From: Strigamia acuminata
Taxonomy: Eukaryota; Arthropoda; Chilopoda; Geophilomorpha; Linotaeniidae
Assembly: GCA_949358305.1 (NCBI GenBank)
Contig: OX442318.1
Span: forward strand, 6,000,501-6,064,500
Direction: 5' to 3'
Length of the DNA stretch: 64,000 nucleotides
The notes beneath the pieces are model-generated. The model was not told the origin of the DNA. It made no database searches and saw only the letters and a list, made by a program, of their open reading frames with translations. This document shows, piece by piece, positions 55,113 through 64,000 of this stretch; position 1 is the stretch's first letter, and every line of letters starts with the position of its first letter. Position numbers and translations under genes: made by a program.

Positions 55113-56451
55113 TAGCAGGAATTTAAATTAACAAACTTTTTAAATCATACTTTGCTAGGAGTTCAATGCAGATCTAACAGTTGGTGCTGCTTGGGTCGAT
55201 AAACAGTTAAACGTGCATTCAGCAGACCTCGTTCACTTACCATCTGGCATCGCAAAAAAATTGTGGCATCCTTGGCCAAAATTCCAGAATTGCAAAAGCT
55301 GCAACAGTGACATCATTGACCCCAATAAGGATACGTTTTATCTTTCTTGGAAAAGGGTTGTGGTGGAATATAGGTGAGTTAAAGATTTCCAATGTTAATC
55401 GGCCTTTGTGATTAAAAATTTTAACTGATGGCTTCATTTATAGAAAATCAGTCAAATTTACTTGTAGATTTGATTTTAGTCACTATCCTTTTGACAAACA
55501 GCATTGTACCATCGATATAATTGTCGGTAAGTACTAAGTATCTACAAAATAAAACCCGTAACCTCAAGTGAAGGTTTGCATGCATTTTGTGAATCTTTAC
55601 TGAATCAAGTGTAAATGAACAACATTACTATTTTTCCTGTAAAATTTCAAGAATGTAAGGAATACCTACCAAAATTGTTAAAACACAAACTCCAGACTAG
55701 TAAAAACGGATAAGCCAAAATTAAAGCTGAAAATTAATTTCAATCGTATACATGCCATGATCTAAAATGTCACAGTCAAACCAATCACTGACTATTGCAT
55801 TCCAATTGTACTTGTAGTATTATAGAAAGTGTTTGAAGTTTGATTTAGGTTTGGGCAATTTTCATTTAATCCAATGGCAGTCTTACAACGTCCCTGATAC
55901 CATAGTGTCAGTGCAATCATTGTTGCGTCATAAAACGTCATATCGATGGTGGCGCCTCGTGTGATTGAGCTTCGAAATCGTATTGCTTAGCTACCTAACA
56001 GCAATGTGACAGATTAAATATCAATATCTTGCTTTTTGGTTCCCAAAAAAGAAGAAAACTTAGGGGAAAATATTTAATCAAAGAAAGATACATGGTAAGC
56101 TAAGAATTCAACAATTTATATCATTCGTGAGTTAAGTTATTCAATCTTTTGTTTGCTTTTTAAGTTTTTGCTCAATTATGCTGTTTTCTTATTTTCTGGT
56201 TTGTTTCATTTGCATTTGTAAATACCAGTTAGCACCAGAAAATTTTGGCTAGCCTACTATTTGTGGTAGCTGTTTACACACAACCTGATCTGATTTTTAG
56301 CCAGTTCATCTGATTTAGTCAATGTAATTTCATTTTTACACAGCAGAAGTAGCACTTCTTTGATTTCATTTTTAAACAGAAAATTGGAATGGTCCTGTCA
56401 GGATTTATTTCTATCAAAAATATGACTCTTCAGAAATTCTAGTACCACCAG

Positions 56452-57632
56452 GGGGTTTCTTCATTTCGTCGCCCTTCATTTCGTCGCCACGTCATTTCGT
56501 CGCCCTTTTTGGCGACGAAATGACGCTCAAAATGGAAAAAGGGCGACGAAATGAAAGGCGACGAAATGATACGGTTGAACATCCGAAAAAAGCCAAAACA
56601 AACAGAAAGGCGACGAAATGACGCGGCGACGAAATGAAGGGCGACGAAATGATACGGTTGATTACAAAACCAAATGATAGGATTAAAGAACGCAATTATT
56701 TATTATAAGTTTATGAAAATTTGTAAATGTGAGCAATGCCAAGAATGAATTCTAATGGAGTCATGGTAAGCCTATCAGCCATTAGAGACAGCAGTTTGGC
56801 CTCTATAATTTCCTGGTCTTTTTTCTTCTTTGGCCGTGGAATTCTACGTCGGACCTTTTCAATGGCGATCTCCGTATCAGCCTGCTCTCGCTGAAGCACA
56901 ACAAACATTTGGAATATACCAATGTGTTTGACTCCAATTAGCAAGTTAAATCTAAAATGCCATGATTCAACAGGATTCGTTGTGCGCGGTTGATTCTGTC
57001 GATTAACCACATACGAACTCCACAACGTAGGTGGGAAAAGGGGTGCAGACCGTAATCCATTTCGCTTGACTTTACCGAAAATATAATTTTCTTCCCACCA
57101 TTCTAACAATCGTTCTGTTCCTGGACCAAACTGGGGTTCAATCATATCCCAAGTCAAATCATTCAAGAATTCCGGTTCCTTAGGTAATTCCGTACGTCGC
57201 GATCGCTGCAAGGCTTGAGTTAGCGCACTGTTACTCGGGAGAGCTAACTGTGCTTCAGCGTCTGATCCAGCTACTGTGGATTGGATTACAACCAAGGGTA
57301 TCTCGTTTGTTTGCAAGGCACGTGTTTTCACCGCATGTCTGATTCGAATTACTTCGGCGCGTGTGTCATCTTCCAAATGGCAATGAGGAGTCGGTTCTTC
57401 AAGCTTTTCCGGTTCTGTGACACTGTTATTGGTTTTCATTCTACCACTACACTTCTTGTACCACTTTTCACATTTCCAGTAAATGCGATCACGATCAGGG
57501 TTTCGTTTTTCAATTACGTAGGCGTATCCATCATAGCAGAGTTTTGGTTTGTTTCGATTTGTCTTTCCCGTAACGATTTCCATAACGACTGCTTCGGCTG
57601 GCTGTGGATAAGTAATAAACACTTCAACTTCA
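56452..57632 (-). mobile_element. MULE-like element with FLYWCH gene, inserted in L14 exon 6
   Basis: 1,181 bp between direct repeats ACCACCAG (56444-56451 and 57633-57640), an 8-bp duplication as expected for Mutator-like elements. The left end has at least seven copies of GGCGACGAAATGA in both orientations (56460-56655), making foldback ends; the right end is coding. No long terminal inverted repeat was found. Confidence 0.75.
56711..57593 (-). CDS. FLYWCH-type zinc finger protein of a MULE, transposase core deleted
   Basis: Open to TAA at 56711; first ATG at 57593 (MEIVTGKTNRNKPKLCYDGY), although the frame is open further upstream into the host duplication. The N-terminus is a FLYWCH domain (YDGYAYVIEKRN, IYWKCEKWYKKCSGRMK, PHCH). 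Residues about 140-200 match the C-terminal part of MULE transposases (LLEWWEENYIFG, PLFPPTLWSSYVV, TTNPVESWHFRFN). The central DDE catalytic domain expected between them is missing, so the protein of roughly 290 aa is too short and cannot transpose by itself. Confidence 0.75.
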
Positions 57633-58172
57633 ACCACCAGAATACAGACTCTATAGTTCAGACCGACTACTAAAATCCTGCAAAAACTCCACCGGAAACG
57701 GCAAGTTGTTTACCAAACAGGATGTCCTCTAAAAACTAAGTTAATATGGGTTTGGGGGGGCAATTTTCTTCCCTACAGCAAAAAGGATTTGCATACAGTA
57801 CAACTTTATTTTCAAAAGGATTCCCACTCAACACCTAATACTCGTGTTTACACCGAGTATTCTCATCGTCATGCTTTCTTGGATATCATTCTGGCTCAAA
57901 GTAGAATTGGCAGGCCCAAGAGTTGTACTTGGTCTGACATCACTACTCACACTAGCAACTCAATTCAGTACTGCACAGAAAGATTTACCTTCTGTGGCAA
58001 CAATCAAAGCGCTAGATATTTGGATGTTTGTTTGTATGTTTATGGTTTTTTCATCCTTAGTAGTTTTTGCATTAGCCTACACTTCGAACTTGTTGAAAAT
58101 ACGTGAAACCACCAACCGTTTAAGAAAACCAGTCATCAATGTGAGAATGATTTATAGATTATTGTAACATTA

Positions 58173-58477
58173 GGGGGTTTCATAAATGATGCGCTGAAGG
58201 CACTGAAGTGATTATGACGATTATTCTGCTGAAGCGATTAACATGTGACTTGGATGGGCCAATCACATGAATAATCGCTTCAGCGTTTCAGCGCTTATTT
58301 ATAATCACTGATAAAGGAATTTTTCATGCTTAAAACGTAACATAACATAACCGGAAGTCACATGACAGTAGTATAATCAATTGGATCTGGCACCACCTAG
58401 CACAGGTCTTCAATGCAGCGATTGTGATTATTAGAATAATCACTTCAGCACCTTCAGCGCATCATTTATGAAACCCC
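58173..58477. mobile_element. 305-bp Harbinger/Tourist-like MITE in L14 intron 7
   Basis: Terminal inverted repeats of about 27 bp beginning GGGGGTTTCATAAATGATGC, ending with the inverse, flanked by TTA (58170-58172 and 58478-58480). A 3-bp TTA duplication is typical of PIF/Harbinger. Confidence 0.8.
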
Positions 58478-58489
58478 TTAATGTGGATC

Positions 58490-58783
58490 TTCATCATTTT
58501 AGCAATTTCATTTTAGCGACACACCAATTTAGCGAACATGTCATTTTAGCGACACAAAAACCTAGGTTTAATTCCTAAGAAGGGCTAACAAGGGAGGGCT
58601 GCGCCCCCCCTTGACCCCCCGCGAACCTAACCTTACTGGTTTTTTGATGCAAACCACTTTTTTGAGCCAGCTTGTCGCTAAAACCTAGGTTTTTGTGTCG
58701 CTAAAATGACATGTTTGCTAAAATGGAACTTTTTTGGTAAAAATCGCTAAAATGATCGTCGCTAAAATGACTATAACCGCTTA
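58490..58783. mobile_element. Second foldback element with GTCGCTAAAATG motifs
   Basis: Arms TCATTTTAGCGACACAAAAA (from about 58541) and the inverse (to about 58708), with extra CATTTTAGC motifs at both edges and a GC-rich centre; same family as 11104-11312. Confidence 0.8.
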
Positions 58784-59042
58784 AGGTATGCCATTCATAT
58801 CCATTTAAACCATTGTGTGGCAGATATAAGTGTTGAAGAAAAACTCTATCTTAAAATTAATGTCATCTTTTCTATTTCAGGTTGCTGAAATTCGAACCAA
58901 ATGTGTGACCTTCACAAGAATTAAAAGAAGAATTTTTGACCGAATAACTATGAAAAACATCAACATTGATCAAAAAGCTAGAAAAATATTTCCCCTGTTT
59001 TTTCTCATTTTCAATATTATATTTTGGACCATATACACGTAA

Positions 59043-59554
59043 AAAGCACGCATTAATAATCTGTACCATATTTCTCTGATTGTAAGACGCACCCCGTTAT
59101 TTAGTTATGTTTGTATGTGTTCAACAACATGCATACACAAGTAATAAATATTTTTCTGTTATAATTATTGCAATTTGTTTAATTTGTCATTCCTTAATGT
59201 GTGAGAACTAGCATTCACTATGCATTCAATCCTACCTACCAAAACCGAATATATTATCTTTACATCCTTGCCTTTCGTTTCGTGCTACCGCTACCTAATT
59301 GACAGAGTACTTACTGACAACACGATGTTAGTCACATGTTCAGAGCGTGCAACACGCAACTATTGATCAGACAACTCATTTAGTTTAGTTCAGAGAGATA
59401 TTTATTTTATAAGCACTTCAAAGCAATTTATTTTCTGATAATTATTTAAAATGTTTTCCCATAAAACGCAACAAAACTACTCCACTCCACACGTGTCATT
59501 ATTGATAAAACCAACAGATGGCTACATGACATGCAAAGAAACATAGACTTGAAA
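59043..59554. other. Spacer L14-L15 with a copy of the RGG gene's 3' end
   Basis: 59335-59450 (CAACACGCAACTATTGATCAGACAACTCAT ...) matches the last exon and 3' UTR of the RGG gene (50725-50830). The RGG tail therefore duplicated together with the L13/L15 promoter. The fragment is not coding here. Confidence 0.75.
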
Positions 59555-61331
59555 ATGCGTCTCATATTTTACTCATTTGTCTACTATCTCAGCCTTACAA
59601 GTGGATTGAAGTAATGTTTAATAACGAGTCAACATATTTAACTAACACATCTAATGTATAAAATTTCAATAGTGATGAAGAAATGGCTCATTATATCCCG
59701 CGCAATTACACAAGAATAAGATCACCAAATGGTAGTAAGTTTTTAAACCTAATTTTATACAAAAAATATTTTATTGTCGTCATATTTTCAATAAAAATAT
59801 TGTTTTATAAGAGCCCATCGTTATAGACTGGGAATTTGATACTCATTTGATATCTGACTTGGATTTAAAGCACATGGTATGTAAAGAATTGCTAAAGTAA
59901 CAACGAAATGTCTCATCCTAACCTATTTAATCAATTTTTGGTAGGAATTCACTGCTGATCTTACAATTGCTGCTGCTTGGGATGATGTAGAATTGACAGC
60001 GCATTCTCCAGACCTAATTCACTTACCATCTGCAGTAGCAAAAAAATTGTGGCATCCTTGGATGGAATTCCTGAATTGCAAAAGTTGTGACGCTGACATC
60101 ATCAATCCCAATAAAAATGCATTGCTCCTTGTTGGTCAAATGATTGCGGTGCAATACAGGCGAGTTAAAAATATTCAATGTTAACCGACCATTCTGAATC
60201 TAATTTTCAACTATTTTCAGGAAATCAATCAAATTTATCTGCATCTTTGATTTTAGTCATTATCCTTTTGATAAACAGCAATGTAATATCGATGTACGGC
60301 TTTGTAAGTATCCAAGTAAAGGTTATATTCACCTTTTGAATATTTACTTAATCAAGTGAGAACTAAATTATGAAATAACATTTTATTTTTATTGAATATT
60401 TTTCACGATATCAAAGTTTAACTTTCTGAATTTTGTTTTTTCAATAGATGATTGGAATGGTCCTGTGAACATTTCTTTACCGACAAATTTAGATAAAGAC
60501 ATGTTAGTGCCACCAGAATACAGGCTCGATAGTTTCGAACAACTGTTAATACCCTGTAAAAATTCCAGTCTTGATGGCAAGTTCTTATCAAAAATACATT
60601 ATAGGAATTAACAGCTTTAGTGGCATTTGTTTCTTTTACAGATAAGGACATATGCGTAAGGTATATATTTGTTTTCAAAAGAATCCCAATTCAACACATA
60701 ATGCTACTGTTTATACCAAGTATACTCATCGTAGTGCTGTCATGGATATCATTCTGGTTAAAAGTAGAATTTGCAGCCCCAAGAATTGCACTTGGTCTGA
60801 CATCACTACTCACACTGGCAACTCAATTTAGTTCTGCAGAAAAAGATTTACCTTCCGTGGCAACCATCAAAGCGCTAGATGTATGGATGTTTGTTTGCAT
60901 TTTTATGGTTTTTGCATCCATGATAGTTTTCGCAATAGCTTACTGTTCTCACCAGTTGCAAGTGCAGAAAACCACCAACCTAATTGGTTATACACCACAG
61001 TTTATTAACCAAAGAAAACAACCAGGCAAACCAACAGTCAATGTAAGAATGAAAAAATATTTTAGTCAGTAGTTAGTCAGTAGTCTGCATAAGTAGAGCT
61101 TTAATAAGATATAATGAATACAATTTGATTAAATTTTTATATTTCCTTTTCAAGAATCCTCGGATAAAAAACAAAAAGGAGATCTACACAACAATCTTAA
61201 GAAGAATCTTAAGAAGATTCTTAAAGCGAATTGATATAAAAAACATCAATATTGACTCAAAAGCTAGAAAAATATTTCCCTTGTTGTTTCTCATTTTCAA
61301 TATTGCATTTTGGATCATTTACATCAATTAA
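59555..61331 (+). CDS. L15: glycine-receptor-like Cys-loop ion channel subunit
   Basis: 395 aa from exons 59555-59610, 59673-59734, 59812-59876, 59945-60159, 60221-60303, 60448-60576, 60642-61042 and 61155-61331. Signal peptide (MRLIFYSFVYYLSLTSG), NCKSCD, Cys-loop (CIFDFSHYPFDKQQC), VPPEY, loop C pair, TM1 (LSWISFWLKVEF), TM2 (APRIALGLTSLLTLATQF), TM3 and TM4 ending IIYIN. It is a mosaic: the promoter and exons 1-2 resemble L13, while exon 4 onward is nearly identical to L10. The pre-TM4 helix has the doubled ILRR block. GC donors at introns 4 and 6. No lesion seen. Confidence 0.88.
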
Positions 61332-61376
61332 GCCACGTTATTGATCATATTTCACTAATTTGTAATTTTTCACCAG

Positions 61377-62044
61377 CTTCAAAAACGCAGGAGAAATTTT
61401 AGTACCACCAGAATATCGGCTCGATAGTTCAAAGGGACTACAAAAACCCTGTGAAAATACCACAAGAGATAGCAAGTTTGTACAAAACAAAGGCCGATTC
61501 CTACTAGTAAGAAAGAAAAGAGCAAAACTTAGCCAAGAAGCAATAAAAGAACAACTTGCACATATTGCTACAAACCTTCCTGATGCAAAAAATGCAAAAA
61601 GTAGAATTTGATCCTATTTGCTTATTTTCTGAACTTTCTAGTGGGAATTAACCTTAAATCATACCTGGTTGAATGTAGTTTCCTTGCAGCTAAAAGTATT
61701 TGCATCACGTACACTTTTGTTTTCAAAAGGATTCCAACTCAACACTCAGCAGTCAATGTAAGAATGATTTATAGATATTAATAACATGGTGTACGTCATT
61801 CCTATCCTTTAAAACCATTATCAGACTTAAATGTGGATGAAAAACTCTACCGATAAAATTAATTTCATGTTTTCTATTTCAGGTTGCTGGAATTCGAATC
61901 AAGAGTGTGACCTTAACAAGAATCAAAAGAAGAATTTTCGAGCGAATAAATATTAAAAACATGAATGTGGACAATAAAGCTAGAATAATATTTCCTCTGT
62001 TTTTTCTCATTTTCAATATTGCATTTTGGAGCATTTACACGTAA
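61377..62044 (+). pseudogene. L16: channel pseudogene with the TM1-TM3 region deleted
   Basis: Exon 6 copy to 61471 (EILVPPEYRLDSSKGLQKPC, GC donor), an exon 7 remnant 61690-61757 that jumps from FVFKRIPTQH straight to the exon end (SAVN|GTAAGA), and a complete exon 8 (61883-62044, TM4 FFLIFNIAFWSIYT). The internal deletion removes TM1, TM2 and TM3; exons 1 to 5 are absent. Confidence 0.82.
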
Positions 62045-62189
62045 AAAGCACACATTAACCCTCCTGGCCCCCATTTTGGGTTAATTTTGACCTCCAAAAG
62101 TGTTTTTATTTTTTCTTTCAAAAACTAACGAGATTTTCTTTCTGAAATTTCATGTATTTGTGATGCCTGACGTATCCTTAATATATTGT
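62045..62189. other. L16 3' flank, junction with the Tc1 remnant
   Basis: Short T-rich stretch; the Tc1 terminal repeat was not identified. Confidence 0.4.
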
Positions 62190-63070
62190 AGGTCCGCCTT
62201 TTGCATTAATTACTGCCTAAATACATCTGGGCATAGGTTCCATTTGGCCTCTCTAATACTTGAACCAATCTTGAGTAACTTTAGCTGAATGTGCCGGTGC
62301 TAAATCATGTTGAAATGAATAACCAGAAAAGCATCCTCCCCGTTTTAATGAAGTCAAAAGTCCATCCATGAGAAAATCTTTTATTTTCCAGCATTAATAG
62401 TACCCTCAACTAACAAGAGAGTGCTAATGCCCTTTGCAGCCATGGAACCCCACACCACAACAGATGTGGGATGCTTCACTGTAGACCTCACACATTTGAG
62501 AACATACTCCTCTCCTTTTCTTCGCCAGATTCTGGGCCCAGAATCACCAAATGTTATACAAAATCGAGACTCATCTGACCAAATGACCTTTTTCCACTGA
62601 TCAACAGTCCATTTCATGTGTTTTCTTGCCCACAATAATCGTTTTCTTCGCTGTTTTGCATTAAGATGTGGTTTGCATTTAGGAACTCGAGACATGAATC
62701 GCATTTCTTTTAGCCTTCTTAATGTTGTGCGAGTAGACACTTGAATTTTAGATGTTTGTTTCCATTCCTTAGTTATTTATTCAGCATTCTTGAACCTATT
62801 TTTCTTAACAATCTCACGAAGGGAGCTGTTTGTCCGTTTAGATGTTTTACGAGCTCGTTGTTTATATTTTTGCTGGTCAAAAATCTCATCACCATTTGCC
62901 TTAAATTGTTTTATAACTTTTGACACAGTTGACTGGGAGCAAGGAATAGCTTTGGCTGTGTCAATTTGCTTCAGTTTTTGTTGAAATAAAGTAATTATTT
63001 TGGTTTTTACACGATCAGTTAAGTCTGATCGCTTTCCCATCTTGGATTCAATTTGAAGTGACATTGGCAT
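62190..63070 (-). pseudogene. Tc1-type transposase, decayed
   Basis: Minus strand. 63070-62777 encodes the paired helix-turn-helix DNA-binding part (MGKRSDLTDRVKTKIITLFQ, QSTVSKVIKQF), ended by TAA. After it the same domain order continues in 62770-62381 with WSDESRFCITFG (first catalytic Asp) and VVVWGSMAAKG, then a stop. The third part (to about 62190) has FQHDLAPAHSA with the second Asp and several stops. At least three lesions, so inactive. Confidence 0.85.
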
Positions 63071-64000
63071 AATGTAATAACAAATAATGACTATATATTC
63101 ACTTTTTGAGCTTAGCTCATTAATTGCAGGTGAGTTTGGGATGATTACACAGTATAAATTGCATTTCAGCTCAATATTCTAATTTCATGGCTCTAATTCT
63201 TGAGGATTCTAATTTAGTGTCTTGCAGGGCCCAATCATTTTCATGATAACTTCTGAAAAAATTGATCAATTTTTATGAAATTTTGTTTATTTAATTCATT
63301 TCTTGTTCATTGTGTTGGGAAAAATAAACATTTGGTTATATGTTGATTATTTTTTGTGTGATGTGATTTCAAACACAACTTTTGTTTTGACAGAGGTGTG
63401 TATTCTAATTTCATGTCTTTGAGTTGTACAACCAGCCATCATTTATTATTCTTTGAGGAGTTTTGTCCCATGATTGTTAAATGTTAAATTCTTACACAGC
63501 AAACAAAAAACAACGTGCTTTGATCACTCCATGTGGTTGAAAATCAAGAAAATCACCCTACAGGTGAATTTTCAGAAATCCGATTTCCGTTTGATGATTT
63601 AAAAATCATCACTTCCAGAAATCAAGAAAATCAGCAAAATCAATAGAAATCCATTTACATTGATCAACAGATAAATTCGAAATATTGGTGCTAAGTTAAA
63701 GCGACAATAACAAACGATTGTGTCGTCCTTGGGAGCTCAAATTTGAATTTGACGCCATTATTGTGTTTAAATCACCAGCACCAGATGGCACAACAATGCA
63801 AGAGAACGTTTCGTGACGTAAACTATTGAGCCACAGAGAGTTTCGTTTGGTGAAAACCAATCAGATCTCAAACGTGGTTTCTTACATGCTTCAGAATTGG
63901 TGGGCTGAACAATAATGTTTTATAACAGCTCCCCTAATTATCATCATTGAAATTATCGTCACAATCTGTTATTTGGATAATTTTATTGGAGATTTGCCTC
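63071..64000. other. Right end of window, no gene seen
   Basis: AT-rich sequence with repeated TCTAATTTCATG phrases (63178, 63213, 63413) that may belong to the end of the Tc1 element. From about 63480 no repeat or ORF is recognised. Confidence 0.4.

Larger units (their letters stand above)
54664..59042 (+). pseudogene. L14: Cys-loop channel gene destroyed by transposon insertions
   Basis: Surviving exons: 54664 (or 54670)-54725, 54788-54849, 55159-55373, 55444-55526, a split exon 6 (56380-56451 and 57641-57700), 57779-58140 and 58881-59042. Exon 3 is missing; a half MITE (about 54905-55112) lies in its place. Exon 6 is interrupted inside the PPEY codons by a 1.2-kb MULE-like element with an 8-bp target duplication. 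Intron 7 holds a Harbinger-like MITE and a foldback element. The remaining coding exons are open and include Cys-loop, loop C pair, TM1-TM3 (with GPRVVLGL in TM2) and TM4. Clearly dead as a channel. Confidence 0.87.

Noticed and set aside
1-64000. tRNA, rRNA or other structural RNA genes
   Set aside because: None recognised by eye; the only tRNA-like words are the two retrotransposon primer sites. A covariance-model scan would be decisive.

Overview
The window is AT-rich animal genomic DNA with short GT-AG (and some GC-AG) introns. Three things point to an arthropod: gustatory-receptor (Gr) genes with two short phase-0 C-terminal exons and a C-terminal T-Y-x5-Q motif; a dense set of Copia, Gypsy, BEL/Pao, Tc1/mariner, MULE and MITE copies; and a tandem family of glycine-receptor-like Cys-loop channel genes. 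I cannot name the species; a chelicerate, crustacean or myriapod fits as well as an insect.

The core is a head-to-tail, plus-strand array of 16 Cys-loop ligand-gated ion channel loci (called L1 to L16 here). All complete copies share one eight-exon plan: signal peptide; two small N-terminal exons; a loop A exon; a Cys-loop exon; a loop C exon; a TM1-TM3 exon; a TM4 exon. Seven look intact (L2, L3, L5, L6, L10, L13, L15; 376 to 395 aa). L1 has a single nonsense codon. L4, L7, L8, L9, L11, L12, L14 and L16 are fragments or are broken by insertions. Eight of the ten loci with a visible promoter and exon 1 carry a match to the RFX X-box 49 to 67 bp before the ATG; the exceptions are L12, L13 and L15 among all eleven loci with an exon 1. 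This predicts expression in ciliated sensory neurons.

Layout: 1-663 Gypsy remnant; 1.2-15.6 kb L1 to L6; 15.6-18.5 kb duplicated array debris and a BEL/Pao 3' end; 18.5-26.9 kb minus-strand Gr cluster (one intact gene, three broken), with a full-length young Copia element inserted in a Gr exon; 26.9-28.6 kb rearranged, palindromic Tc1 copy; 28.6-31.6 kb L9 to L11; 31.6-42.0 kb very young Gypsy element without an integrase domain, carrying a textbook -1 frameshift site and an unknown third ORF; 42.4-44.3 kb L12 stub and MITE debris; 44.3-48.2 kb satellite made of two alternating 8-bp units; 48.3-50.8 kb an apparent three-exon gene for an RGG-box protein with a hexapeptide repeat, behind an NRF-1/YY1-type promoter; 50.9-62.0 kb L13 to L16 with MULE, Harbinger-like and foldback insertions; 62.2-63.1 kb decayed Tc1 transposase.

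The likely biology is a fast birth-and-death cluster of anion-type Cys-loop channels with divergent ligand sites and a reordered selectivity-filter motif (A-P-R in place of P-A-R), interleaved with taste-receptor genes and possibly used in chemosensation. Function and ligands are inference; exon structures, motifs, duplications and target-site duplications were read from the sequence by eye.
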